Of a stretch of 64,000 nt of DNA, positions 29,001-37,309 are shown in pieces. Within the stretch, counting starts at the first letter, position 1; each line of letters starts with the position of its first letter. The notes under the pieces were generated by a model. The model saw only the letters and a list, made by a program, of their open reading frames with translations, did not search any database and was not told where the DNA came from. Position numbers and translations under genes: made by a program. Location of the stretch: NCBI GenBank assembly GCA_001804805.1, contig MHBH01000080.1, positions 1 to 64,000 of the forward strand. The letters run 5' to 3'. Origin of the DNA: Lentisphaerae bacterium GWF2_49_21. Lineage in GTDB: Bacteria > Verrucomicrobiota > Lentisphaeria > Victivallales > GWF2-50-93.

Positions 29001-29873
29001 CATCCCGGCAAGGCGTCGGACTCTCCCTGGAACATGGACGCCGTGGAACTTTTCATCGACCTTCTCAACGGCAAGACTCTGACCGGCGCAAGGACTGATA
29101 CCGAGCAGATCGCCGTCGTTCCATCGCTGGGCAGGGAGTTCGCCCCCTGCGAACTGAGATTCTGCGATGCCGGAACCGGTGCCAAGGTCCAGTTCTTCGG
29201 AAAGAAAACTGAGCGCGGCTATATCGTGGCGGGAAGGATCTTCTACCGTTCCTACAGCAAGCTGCGTCCGGACTTGTGGGTCGGTTTCGACGTGAAGGTC
29301 GACGACTGCGATGATCCCGCCGCAAAGGAGACGCGGAAGGCGTCGATGACCTGGAACGGCGACGAGGAGAACACCGGACGCACATCGAGATGGGGCCGTT
29401 TTGTCCTGACCAAAGGCGCAGCAGGTGATCAGCCCGGATCTTTGATTGCGGCCGCGGACGAGTTCAAACCGCTGCTGCAGAAAGTCCTTGTCAACGGGCA
29501 GACTCTTTATGAAGCCGGCTCCAAGGACGGTGTAAAGACAATTGATGTTGACGCTTCGGCGATGGTGAATCTCCAATGCACGTTCGTGAACAAGGGCAGC
29601 GCGCCGGGCGAGGATCCGTTCAGGGTATTTGTGATAATAAATGAAAATTGGAAGCAGGTTTCCGGTGCAGACTACACTCCGTCAACGCCAGCGACAAAAT
29701 GGGAGAAGGACAAGCCGGTCGTGGATACGACGAGCACGGATCTTTCCACGCTCAAGGGGAAGACGCTGGATGTCCTGATCGGCCTCTATGGCAGACAGGA
29801 CAGGTTCAGCCTGATCAACGAAGGCCAGGACAACGAACAGCGGCTTCCTATCGGGAAATTGAATATCAAGTGA
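26079..29873 (+). CDS. Secreted LamG / clan GH-A glycoside hydrolase / CBM9 protein
   Basis: The ATG at 26079 follows GGAGG; the protein has 1264 residues. A signal peptide (about 1-33) precedes an LamG domain (about 50-255: SGTIALWFKGEY, WHHAAVVWQPGNIKLFVDGKL, FNGALDEIMILSRSL). Next is a beta linker, then a GH39/GH5-like TIM barrel (about 385-740). Its Glu524 in CWNEPD is the acid/base and Glu627 in VWADELG the likely nucleophile. An NEW3-like beta domain follows. A CBM9 module (about 905-1110: GIYLWIDVTDDK, NMDAVELFIDLLNG, GYIVAGRIFYRS) and a final beta domain complete it. It probably hydrolyses a hemicellulose-type glycan. The CCGGTT operator lies 50 bp upstream. Confidence 0.82.
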   Translation: MHKKISIRLCRLQETLLAILFCCMAADLAAADENVICSREPVVVAGVKGQALNFVTSDPGMFDWSSRSMLPNAPRPFLCGQSGTIALWFKGEYLSKDHSVLLELGTHRDGLFTDWDGIMPAKGDWPGETLTLAIQPKKAPGDGHVAFWGSAGGTDFGITSSNTMDLKSWHHAAVVWQPGNIKLFVDGKLAGSAAVKSNDFELASYFHLAGSLWGGNAFNGALDEIMILSRSLTPEEITALAQKKDFTGDAALSFYMPCDGSAVAKVERRDLESVLAGKTVFRAALGKFRFSPVGDPIRMKLSLPQGPADEELTADLSIKSEDGRTVFQTSERLHRDPSKTVEKNFSATVERCGIYWLSFALKGADGKTIFARSAKFGVIAKLPPLSEIPDTSPCGFWPDTARTQLGTKWIRLWDASAFSWTAFEPQKGRFHWDYLNAFLEDVKTCGAKPLLCITGTPRWASSMSKQELDSLKKTNAEGYSVIPGAGWAGTAAYPPSKISDFESFLRELFKRYKGKITAYECWNEPDTTHFKGSAEQYVEMLKTMYRVLKEEDPGAILVGGVGSGYPPWNTKIFGMGAGSSMDALSIHPYCMFDPILDYHKGSLGQFASFIKEKEKELGHPLPVWADELGIVNSPLGKEEFIKKYGAETTPAEGVLATYKEQSIRWDITMQLALLAMGNDNKVFPGGTNNARYDDKSLAFAAFAKVASFRKTARFFTVNDQSLGVMLECEGRKDDPKRIAAFCGAGSVVFPLDAPQVKGMDMYGNPVEFKTEDGLLKMTLSADVTYLFDVPANFAGIQVVSIKLPKDSKARQAVTGELIISNPYRHQETFRLEAKSPEGWKIEMEKVTATLEPGAKLIVPMTIQSGTSTGDVEMGFTATDTKGNVFASRHTMFNLAIVPMAKLAAPIDPGKESSWKDLPVLATVDSIRNVNLGQPKPDFPDMPHWLGPKDLSYQIRGGWREDGIYLWIDVTDDKLHPGKASDSPWNMDAVELFIDLLNGKTLTGARTDTEQIAVVPSLGREFAPCELRFCDAGTGAKVQFFGKKTERGYIVAGRIFYRSYSKLRPDLWVGFDVKVDDCDDPAAKETRKASMTWNGDEENTGRTSRWGRFVLTKGAAGDQPGSLIAAADEFKPLLQKVLVNGQTLYEAGSKDGVKTIDVDASAMVNLQCTFVNKGSAPGEDPFRVFVIINENWKQVSGADYTPSTPATKWEKDKPVVDTTSTDLSTLKGKTLDVLIGLYGRQDRFSLINEGQDNEQRLPIGKLNIK

Positions 29874-31489
29874 ACAGGCAAGGCGGACAATTCAGCCACA
29901 GACTTGCACTGACTAGCCGCAACCAAATTTGAATTATACGGATAGTATTACAGATTAATTCCATGAATTATCAGCTTCTCGATTGCTTCAAGATTAAATT
30001 AAAATATGGGCGGAGACGGATGCCTGTGATTATTCTTTCTTGGCTTTGCTTGTAGTTATACTGTATCGCATTCATTGATATAGTAATTCGGTTAAAGTAT
30101 GTCGGGTTTTCTGTGTCCGCCGTAGCATCTCAGCGAAGGAGGGAATCCGACGTTTAATTGTCGGTTTAACCACAGCCAATAATGGCTTAACTACAAACGG
30201 AATTCCCTCGTAGATGAAATCATTTATATTTCCTGTAAATCCTGCCTGCCACGGCGTAGCTCGAAGAGCGTAGACGGGTTATCCTGTCTGAATATCTTAA
30301 CTTTGTGTCTCCGTGCCTCCGTGCGAGAAAATCTTATCTGTGTAGTCTGTGCCTGCCGCGCCGTAGCCTTGGCGAAGGCGGGTGTTCTGTGGTTTACATC
30401 AAGATTGGCAAGAATATTGCTTTGTTAAAACTCCTGGAGGTCATTTTATGGATTCAAAGCATTACAGGACAGGAAAGGCCATGATTGCCGGGGCTGACGC
30501 CGTCGGTTCCGCTTTTACCTATGCTCTTGCCCAGGTCGGGCTTGGCGACGAGATCGCATTGCTTGACGCCAGGCACGAACTGGCGGTAGGACAGGTAAGA
30601 CATGAAAGACGCAAGAATCCCGGCAAGCCCGACATCAGCATCCGTGAGGAATTCATCGATTCGGAAAGCTGAATTGGCGCATAGCAGGAATTTTTCACCA
30701 CGAAGGACACGAAGTTCACGAAGATTCTTTAACCATCCGCCGTCGCTAAGAAGCTATGGCGGGACAAGCAGAACACACAGATTACACAGAAAACTCAGCT
30801 TTAGATTAAAATAAAATATGGGCTGAGACAAAGTATTGCTCGGAAGCGATTCGTTTCCGAGTAATACGTTTCGTCTGCCCATAACCTTTCTCCGAAAGGT
30901 TGTTTGCCATGGCAAACATATTTTACAGGATTAATACTTGGTGACTCCGTGACTCCGCTGTGTCGGTCGTAGTTCTTCTGAGGAGAACGAAGACTTATGC
31001 GAGGACAATCTTGCTTGCCTTGCGCGAAGGCGGATGATTCGTGGGCAAAGCTACTGATAACTGGTTACTGATGACTATTTAAAGGGAATCTACAGATTAC
31101 CACTTGAATTACAGGCTAGTATATATACAGTGAAATTACTTGGTTGTACTGTATGAAACGGGGGTCTGAATAAAGGGGGATTGATGAAATCCGCGAATCT
31201 CGCATTCCGCACCACCGCCTCCACAGTTCCATCATCCCGTCCTTGTCATTTATTTCTTTATCAATCAATGCGCTTATCTCAGTAAGATTAATACGATTTA
31301 CATATTAGAATCAAATTAAAGGCCAGATTTTTGATTTTAAGGTCATTATTCAAGGCTAATTACTATGTTATCATTTAATAATCAATATGTTAACCATCCC
31401 CGGGGATCGTAAGAGTAAGATATAGATCCCAGTTTATTCATGGTTTGGAAAATCATTATTAAGTTTTGACAACACAGAGGGAGAGATAT
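29874..31489. repeat. 1.6-kb repeat region containing a gene remnant
   Basis: Contents include the AGCCAATAATGGCT palindrome (30174-30187) and palindromic mobile elements at 30245-30278, 30352-30382 and 30737-30768, with a variant near 30114-30143. A repeat at about 30810-30957 recurs at about 41478-41648. The only gene-like piece is the dehydrogenase fragment at 30448-30672. A minus-strand open stretch at 31116-31304 (63 codons, no good start) could be a degraded gene end, but support is weak. Confidence 0.55.
30448..30672 (+). pseudogene. N-terminal remnant of an L-lactate/malate dehydrogenase
   Basis: A normal GGAGG ribosome site precedes MDSKHYRTGKAMIAGADAVGSAFTYAL. The stretch KAMIAGADAVGSAFTYALAQVGLGDEIALLDA matches the Rossmann start of L-lactate dehydrogenases (usual motif GAGAVGS, here GADAVGS, followed by a LxDEIxLxD strand). 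The frame then loses similarity and stops after 74 codons, where the full enzyme has about 310. No catalytic His or substrate Arg is encoded nearby. It is best read as a truncated, decaying gene whose remainder has been replaced by intergenic repeats. Confidence 0.6.
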
Positions 31490-32698
31490 ATGGGTATCTT
31501 GCTAGGCGATCTACTGATGAGAGATATCGATTTGAAACAAATATCTCGCCTTTGGACCCAAGAGTTTCGGCGCAGAAGAGATGAAGCCGCAGACCATCGT
31601 TACTACATACTTTGTCACGCGCAAGAACTTACTCGTCAAATGGATGTTCTTGCAGATTGTGGACTTCAAAGTGACATAAGATCTCACATTCAGGGTAATA
31701 GACTCTCGTTCAATCGAAACTGGGTAGATAGTATTGACCGCACGAAACCAATTATGCGCTGGATCTTTGACGCAGAAGATTTAAATGATCCCCATGCAGC
31801 TCTTGCAGCACAATTAAAAGTCCTTTTTGGAAAGCACCGTATTAGCCGTTACGCAATAACCTTGATCCAGTGTGATCAGCATGACTATATTGTCTTCTTA
31901 GAAGCTCATCGTGAAAAAGAGTCCATATTTGAAATTGCAGAGTGTTCAGATATTTCTTTAATCGCCGAGTGTACTATTATCTATCTAGCATTATTGAAGC
32001 GTAGTCAACTACGCAGCGCTTCCGATTGGGAAAAGGCTGTTCATGAGCTTGTGTCTCCTCTTGACTTTATCTATTCCAATGCGGATTTCTTTACTAACTA
32101 TTTAACTAGAGCTGATGTTAAAGATGAACTTAAGCTTAAAAAGCTTGAGGATTTTCGTCTAATCTCTCGCCTTCTTATCAACCGTCTCCACCAATTTCGA
32201 TTTGCATTTGCTGGACTTCCTGAAGGCAATCTCAAGGTTAATGAAATCAACTTGTATAAGCTCTGTATGCCCATTACCCATCTATGGCATCACGAGGCTC
32301 GTCGCAAAAATCTTAGATTTGTTTACGACGATCTTAAGCATATAGATAATATTTGGTCTGATGAGGAGCTACTTCAATTTGTTCTTTTTAATCTAGTTTC
32401 GAACGCGATCAAATATTCCAGCCGTGGGACAGAAATAGGTTTATATGCACGAAATAATGGCAAACTATTTGTTGTAGGTATACGCAACCAAGGAATTGTC
32501 ATCCCAGAGGAAGAAGGATTTCTTATTTTTGAATCAGGCTATCGTACGGAAGAAGCCCGTCGTGTAGATTCACGTGGCATGGGTATAGGATTAGGTGTAT
32601 GTCGACAACTTATGCTTCGCTTGAAAGGGAAAATATCTTTAACCAAATCCGACCAAACAGAGACTATTTTTGAAATCGAAGCTCCACTACTTAAATGA
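31490..32698 (+). CDS. Soluble sensor histidine kinase
   Basis: This 402-residue protein has no membrane segment. The N-terminal about 175 residues are not recognised. A dimerisation helix with a candidate phospho-His lies in AVHELVSPLDFIYSNADFF. The ATPase domain follows with N-box LVSNAIKYSSRG, IRNQGIVIPEE as the G1 region and RGMGIGLGVCRQL as the G2 box. GAGGGAGAG precedes the ATG at 31490. It heads a tight operon: the receiver gene starts 11 bp later and the membrane protein overlaps that by 4 bases. Its base composition is AT-richer than the CAZyme region. The input signal is unknown and may be cytoplasmic. Confidence 0.82.
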   Translation: MGILLGDLLMRDIDLKQISRLWTQEFRRRRDEAADHRYYILCHAQELTRQMDVLADCGLQSDIRSHIQGNRLSFNRNWVDSIDRTKPIMRWIFDAEDLNDPHAALAAQLKVLFGKHRISRYAITLIQCDQHDYIVFLEAHREKESIFEIAECSDISLIAECTIIYLALLKRSQLRSASDWEKAVHELVSPLDFIYSNADFFTNYLTRADVKDELKLKKLEDFRLISRLLINRLHQFRFAFAGLPEGNLKVNEINLYKLCMPITHLWHHEARRKNLRFVYDDLKHIDNIWSDEELLQFVLFNLVSNAIKYSSRGTEIGLYARNNGKLFVVGIRNQGIVIPEEEGFLIFESGYRTEEARRVDSRGMGIGLGVCRQLMLRLKGKISLTKSDQTETIFEIEAPLLK

Positions 32699-32709
32699 GA
32701 GGAAATAAA

Positions 32710-33114
32710 ATGAAGCATAGAATCCTTTTCGTTGAGGATGACTACATTACGATTGACTGTGCTGTTACACATTTGGAGATATCAGGACACGAAGTACATG
32801 TCTGTGAAGAGATCGCGATTGCCTTGTCACGACTTAGGTATGAGAATTTTACAATGATATTCCTTGACGTCATGCTTCCTCCAGGAGATCAGTTTTCACT
32901 TACGGAAACTGTCAATGGTAGATACACTGGCTTACGAGTACTAGAGAAAGTTTTTACAGATGAGCATTACAAACAGGCTCGTAGTGCTTCTTGGTTTCTT
33001 ATAACCAACTGGCGTGACGAACCGGAAGTTGATGCAGTAGCTATTTCACACAATATCCCTATTCTTCGAAAACCACTCACAATAGAACAAATAAACGAGG
33101 CAATTTCAAAATGA
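32710..33114 (+). CDS. Stand-alone response-regulator receiver domain
   Basis: This 134-residue protein is a receiver domain with no output domain. The acidic pair is Glu9-Asp10-Asp11 (FVEDDY), the phosphorylation site Asp53 (FLDVMLPP), the switch Thr99 (LITNW) and the conserved Lys121 (RKPLT). The segment between Asp53 and Thr99 is longer than usual, with a PPGDQFSLTETVNGRYTG loop. AGAGGAAA precedes the ATG. Lacking an output domain, it must act by protein contact, plausibly with the kinase or with the membrane protein encoded next. Confidence 0.82.
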   Translation: MKHRILFVEDDYITIDCAVTHLEISGHEVHVCEEIAIALSRLRYENFTMIFLDVMLPPGDQFSLTETVNGRYTGLRVLEKVFTDEHYKQARSASWFLITNWRDEPEVDAVAISHNIPILRKPLTIEQINEAISK

Positions 33115-33596
33115 GTATTGAAACAATCATAACAATTCTTTCATTAATTATGACATTTCTTGGTGTTGTGCTAACAATCGTTACTGGTTACTTAGCGTAT
33201 CTAGGCGCTACATTAGAGAGACGTGTTCGCGAATCGATGATATGCTTTGTAGAAGAGAAGAACCGCGAAATGCGTGATCTTGTAGATGCCCGTCTGTCGC
33301 TCGTTGACATCGCAGTGGAGGCTGTGTGTTCGGTGAGAATGGATAGACAGGGAAAAGAGGTTGAAAGTGAATTATATTTTCTTCGCCATTTGAGTCGATT
33401 AGCCAGTAATGATCCTGTTGAGATTGACAAGGCTCTCGGTGCACTGGAGGCAGCTGGCGAAACAGTTCAGCATCTACTTCCATACGTTGAGAGAATTAGG
33501 AACAAGAGCAATTGGCCTCAAGAATGCAAAGTTAAATTTGAAAAGATATTACGCAAAAGGATTGAGTCTGCCAGGCAGCAACCTATCACGAAATAG
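33111..33596 (+). CDS. Single-span membrane protein with cytosolic helical domain
   Basis: This 161-residue protein is not recognised. One hydrophobic segment (about 5-31: TIITILSLIMTFLGVVLTIVTGYLAYL) is followed by a charged, helical, probably coiled-coil region (ERRVRESMICFVEEKNREMRDLVDARLS) and more helices to the C-terminus. The ATG overlaps the receiver stop (ATGA), so the two are translationally coupled. Its position makes it a candidate effector or partner of the kinase-receiver pair. The next genes form a Septu-like defence pair, so a role in abortive infection is possible but unproven. Confidence 0.7.
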   Translation: MSIETIITILSLIMTFLGVVLTIVTGYLAYLGATLERRVRESMICFVEEKNREMRDLVDARLSLVDIAVEAVCSVRMDRQGKEVESELYFLRHLSRLASNDPVEIDKALGALEAAGETVQHLLPYVERIRNKSNWPQECKVKFEKILRKRIESARQQPITK

Positions 33597-33820
33597 AGTA
33601 GTAATAGAAGACGGTACCATGCTGGGCATATAGTTTAAGGAATAAGTAACGACGTTATTATTTTTGGCATCAATGGATCTTTTCGAGAGGCTGTTGGGAA
33701 TAGTGACGGGATTTACGGATAATCAAAACACGAAACATTAAAGATATGGTTATAACTTATTATATCGCAATGTCATGTCCAGCATGGCACTGTCTTTTTC
33801 TGCTAAAATAGGAGCTCATA

Positions 33821-35020
33821 ATGATGACATTCCCATACATATCACAAATTGTAGTTAACAACTGTTATACTTATCAAAACTTTAGAATACCAAATTATGA
33901 GCTTAGTCAAATTAGGCACATTATTTTGACTGGTAAGAATGGGTCAGGTAAAACAACTATATTAAATAGAATTGCCTTTTTGTTATCTCAATTACATGAT
34001 GGAAAAGATAGAGAGAAGGGGATTAATGACTTAAAAAATACAATTCGCGCTAACATGAAACATTCTCTTCGTAATAGCTGGGAACAGCAACTTCAGTATT
34101 ATAATGATATTGATTTAAAATATATCGAGGGTAATGCTAACGTGTTAATAGAACATCCGGAAGATTATATTATTTCTTTTTTCAAAGCACATAGAAAAGT
34201 TGATTTGAAGGAAGTTGAAACAGTGACAAAAGAAGTTGAATTCATTAAGCTTTTCAAGCAGAATGATACAAGTGGTTTTATTAATCAATTTAAACAATAT
34301 CTTGTAAATAAAAAAGTTTATGAAGCTTTTGATTACATGAATTCTAATGATTTAAAAATTAATCAAAGCAAATTATTTTTTGACAATTTAACTTTAACCT
34401 TAAGATCTATTTTTAAAGATGATCAATTGGAACTTGATTTTGTCCAAGAAAGCTTTGAGTTTTATTTAAAACTTAAGGACGATAGGAAGGTAACATTTAA
34501 TCAACTTTCCGAAGGATTCTCTGCATATTTAAGTATCCTTATGGATTTATTAATGCGAGCCGACTTGCTGCGAAAGGATAAAATTAATTATTCTCTTGAG
34601 CCGGAAGGTATCGTTCTTATTGATGAGCCTGAGACTCACTTGCATTTATCAATGCAATATGAAATATTGCCGCTTATAAACAAGCTTTTTCCAAAAATAC
34701 AACTTGTTGTGGCTACCCATTCCCCTGCAATAATTTCCAGTTTAAAAAATGCAGTTATTTATGACTTGACTAGTAAAGATGGAGCCTCGGATTGGGTTCT
34801 TGGAAGTAGTTTTTCTGAATTAATGATTAAGCATTTTGGACTTGAAAATGAATACTCGTCTTTTGCAGATAAAATAATTTTCGATATTAACAAGGCCGTA
34901 CGAGAGAATAGCATCGATAATTTAAGAGCTATTTTGATTGAGAATGATAGATACTTGACGCCATCATTAAGATTAGAAATAGAAAGCCAAATAATTAGTA
35001 TTAATAGCAGGGCTGATTAA
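33821..35020 (+). CDS. Septu-like AAA/ABC-type ATPase (PtuA-like)
   Basis: This 399-residue ATPase has Walker A GKNGSGKTT (residues 38-46 or so), an ABC-type signature LSEGFS at 229-234 and Walker B VLIDEPETH with Asp268/Glu269. An H-loop VVATHSPAII follows. The C-terminus has no TOPRIM nuclease, unlike OLD proteins. It is strongly AT-rich compared with the CAZyme genes, suggesting transfer. The HNH nuclease gene begins 2 bases after its stop. An ATPase plus HNH pair is the hallmark of the Septu anti-phage system. TAGGAG precedes the ATG at good spacing. Confidence 0.75.
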   Translation: MMTFPYISQIVVNNCYTYQNFRIPNYELSQIRHIILTGKNGSGKTTILNRIAFLLSQLHDGKDREKGINDLKNTIRANMKHSLRNSWEQQLQYYNDIDLKYIEGNANVLIEHPEDYIISFFKAHRKVDLKEVETVTKEVEFIKLFKQNDTSGFINQFKQYLVNKKVYEAFDYMNSNDLKINQSKLFFDNLTLTLRSIFKDDQLELDFVQESFEFYLKLKDDRKVTFNQLSEGFSAYLSILMDLLMRADLLRKDKINYSLEPEGIVLIDEPETHLHLSMQYEILPLINKLFPKIQLVVATHSPAIISSLKNAVIYDLTSKDGASDWVLGSSFSELMIKHFGLENEYSSFADKIIFDINKAVRENSIDNLRAILIENDRYLTPSLRLEIESQIISINSRAD

Positions 35021-35021
35021 T

Positions 35022-35753
35022 ATGGTAAACATAAGTAGAGGACTCGAAGTGCCGGCTTCTTTATCCACTCATGAAATAAAACTATATATTGATCAAGTAA
35101 TTCTTTTCAAAAATGATCCAGTTAATAACCCTAAACCAGAAAAGCCTGTTTCTTATAGGAATTCAGATTTGTTGTCAGCATTTGACAGAGATTTTTATTC
35201 AAAATGCTATTTGACAGAAATGAAATATGTTAATTCATGGAGTATGGATATTGAACACTTCATCCCTCAGTCAGAATGCCCGGAATTAGTTTATGAATGG
35301 AAGAATTTATTCCCTGCTGATCACTACTCGAATATGATAAAGCCAAGAAATACACCAACTGGTGGATATTTAAATCCCTGTGAGCCAACAGAAGATGTTG
35401 AATCAGAAATAAAATACTCCTTGTCTTCTTTGGGTGCTGATCCCCATTTTGAGGCTTCTAATGTTAGGAATCGAAAAGCACTGAATACTTGTGAACTTCT
35501 TGAACGTATACACAATGGTCATGATGAGCCAACAAAAAATGCAACTAGCGATTTAAGACACGCAATACATAAGAAATATATAGAAATATTAAATAAAATT
35601 ATTAAATGGCAAGCACATCCTGAAGGGACCCAGGAGAAATATCAAGCAAAAAGGGAATTAAGAGATTTATTGTCACGCAAGTCTTCTTTTACGATGTTGT
35701 GTAGATCAATACCTGCTGTTAGAGAATATTTACCAGCTGACATTTATGATTAA
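35022..35753 (+). CDS. Septu-like HNH endonuclease (PtuB-like)
   Basis: This 243-residue protein has an HNH-type core: His79 in DIEHFIPQ, then EWKNLFPADHYSNMIKP, the pattern of the PtuB/TIGR02646-type nucleases (E-H-F-x-P-x, W-x-N-L, N-x-x-K). The second zinc-type Cys pair seen in some relatives is not evident. The rest is helical (TSDLRHAIHKKYIEILNKIIKW). It is directly coupled to the ATPase gene. In Septu, the ATPase and HNH protein form a complex that degrades DNA on phage infection. The family match is by motif reading only. Confidence 0.72.
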   Translation: MVNISRGLEVPASLSTHEIKLYIDQVILFKNDPVNNPKPEKPVSYRNSDLLSAFDRDFYSKCYLTEMKYVNSWSMDIEHFIPQSECPELVYEWKNLFPADHYSNMIKPRNTPTGGYLNPCEPTEDVESEIKYSLSSLGADPHFEASNVRNRKALNTCELLERIHNGHDEPTKNATSDLRHAIHKKYIEILNKIIKWQAHPEGTQEKYQAKRELRDLLSRKSSFTMLCRSIPAVREYLPADIYD

Positions 35754-35816
35754 TAAAGAAAATCGGCGCCATTAACTTTACCTGAAAGGGTTGAAAGGGG
35801 TCTGACCCGAATGGCG

Positions 35817-35984
35817 CTAAGATAAGCGGGTTTTATAGTATCTCTTAATATGCTGTATTTCCATGAAGACATGCCTTGGTGCAGTCATCCACTGACAGGG
35901 CTTGGGTCTCCTTTTCACTGCCCTGGGCTCGCGCCTGAAGGGTCTTTCCGGAACCATAGATTTGGCAATGTACAGGAGGGTCAT
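35817..35984 (-). pseudogene. C-terminal remnant of an IS4-family transposase
   Basis: This 55-codon open frame encodes EPRAVKRRPKPCQWM followed by APRHVF, the highly conserved C-terminal tail of IS4-type transposases (EPRAxKRRPKxxxxLxxPR). An in-frame stop lies just before the first ATG and no upstream transposase sequence remains. The fragment ends at the border of the 138-bp direct repeat at 35988. A nearby inverted pair GCGCCATT (35767-35774) / AATGGCGC (35812-35819) may be an element end. It marks past IS activity next to the Septu-like genes. Confidence 0.65.
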
Positions 35985-36719
35985 CGTTTAGGGACGTTCC
36001 CACTTATGTAATTGATGCATAGTGGATTATAGAAAATAAACGCCATAAAAGCCGCCTTAAATGCGAAAAAATGGCATGGAAATCGCAAATAAGACGAATA
36101 CCTGATACAGCCAATAATGGCTTGATCCGCCGTACGCTACGAGCGGGGTAAAAAGAGAGTCCAAGAAGTTGCCGGCAGTATCCCCGTCGAATGACAGGCG
36201 GGACGCCTGTCCTACATTCTGGAGTCCAAGAAGGTGCTGGCGCTCCATAGGAAAAAAAGAATTACAGGCGAGACGCCTGTACCACGTTGTTAAGAGTTGA
36301 CGGCGTTCCGAAAGAACAAGAACCTTCCGTCCCTGCAGGACGAATTCTTTTTGGGGATCCGTTACCTATGGTTGAAACCATAGGCTGTATTACTCCAACG
36401 CCTTCAGCGTTGAAAATGGATTGAACAATTGTGGATGATGTGGTCGTTGCAAGTTATCTCTTTGATAATAAGCCAATAACAATTGATTATCGGATATTAA
36501 TTGAGGCTGACGAGTGGTATTTTATAGGCTGTTTTCTGCATTTAGTTTAGTAGCTTAGTAGCTTAGGGACGTTCCCACTTATGTAATTGAAGCATAGTGG
36601 ATTACAGAAAATAAACGCCATAAAAGCGGCCTTAAATGCGAAAAATTGGCCTGGAAATCGCAATTAAGACGAACTCCTGCTACAGCCAATAATGGCTTGA
36701 GTTTTTATCTGGGATGCAC
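35985..36719. repeat. Duplicated repeat blocks A, B, C and second A
   Basis: Block A is 35988-36125 and recurs at 36563-36700 at the same 138-bp length with roughly 10 differences. Block B is 36141-36252 and recurs at 37516-37627, 112 bp each with about 2 differences. Block C is about 36323-36413 and recurs at about 37641-37727. Between the second A and second B lies the DinJ/YafQ-type locus. No gene is present in the blocks themselves. Confidence 0.75.
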
Positions 36720-36748
36720 TTGAATATGTAGCACGGATGTGCTACAAT
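36720..36748 (+). promoter_or_regulatory. Promoter and palindromic operator of the DinJ/YafQ-type locus
   Basis: A -35 TTGAAT (36720-36725) and a -10 TACAAT (36743-36748) are 17 bp apart. A perfect palindrome TGTAGCAC-GGAT-GTGCTACA fills 36727-36746, covering the spacer and most of the -10. It is the natural site for autorepression by the antitoxin. Confidence 0.75.
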
Positions 36749-36770
36749 ATGGATAACAAAGAGGTTTATC

Positions 36771-37031
36771 ATGAGAACGTCAGTTGTCAGGGCAAGGATT
36801 GAACCGGACTTGAAGCTCCAGGCGGAGAACATATTCAAGGCCATAGGAATTTCCCATACGGACGCCATCAGGCTGTTCTATAGGCAGTCAGTCATAAGCA
36901 GAGGCATACCTTTCAAGCTGAAAGTCCCGAATGCAATGACTTTGGCGGCTGTAAAGGAGCTTGAGGGAAAGAAATCCCCGAAAAAGTTTTCCTCTGTCAA
37001 AAAAGCTCTCGAATCCCTGGAGAATGACTGA
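36771..37031 (+). CDS. RelB/DinJ-family antitoxin
   Basis: This 86-residue protein starts with the ribbon-helix-helix segment VVRARIEPDLKLQAENIFKAIGISHTDAIRLFYRQSVISRGIPF, the DinJ/RelB signature including the GIPF motif. The C-terminal tail is basic and flexible, suited to wrapping the toxin. GAGG lies 8 bases before the ATG. Its stop shares a base with the toxin start (TGATG). It should repress the promoter at 36720-36748 by binding the palindrome there. Confidence 0.88.
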   Translation: MRTSVVRARIEPDLKLQAENIFKAIGISHTDAIRLFYRQSVISRGIPFKLKVPNAMTLAAVKELEGKKSPKKFSSVKKALESLEND

Positions 37032-37309
37032 TGCTCGACATTGTCTTCTCCAGCCAATTCAAAAAGGACTACAAGAAGATCAGGAAATCAGGCCAGAAGG
37101 ATATGTCCAAACTCCAGCATGTCATGACAATCCTTGCAGAGGAAAAGCCGTTGGATGCAAAATACAGGAACCATCCTCTCAAGGGGGAACTCAACGGATA
37201 TTACGATTGCCATATTGAACCTGACTGGCTTCTGATATATCGGATTGATAAGAATGCCAACTGCCTTAAACTTGCCAGAACCGGTTCACATTCCGAACTT
37301 TTCGAGTAA
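37031..37309 (+). CDS. YafQ-family mRNA interferase toxin
   Basis: This 92-residue protein carries the YafQ family landmarks: FKKDYKKIRKSG at the N-terminus, HPLKGELNGYYDCHIEPDWLLIYRI in the middle and TGSHSELF at the C-terminus. The catalytic His of this family lies in the GSHSxLF motif and is present, as are the central Asp residues. It is thus probably an active ribosome-dependent RNase, checked by the preceding antitoxin. Codons overlap by one base, giving coupled translation. Confidence 0.88.
   Translation: MLDIVFSSQFKKDYKKIRKSGQKDMSKLQHVMTILAEEKPLDAKYRNHPLKGELNGYYDCHIEPDWLLIYRIDKNANCLKLARTGSHSELFE

Noticed and set aside
31116-31304. Minus-strand open stretch of 63 codons
   Set aside because: It has no start with a ribosome site and no recognisable domain; kept only as a note in the gap description.
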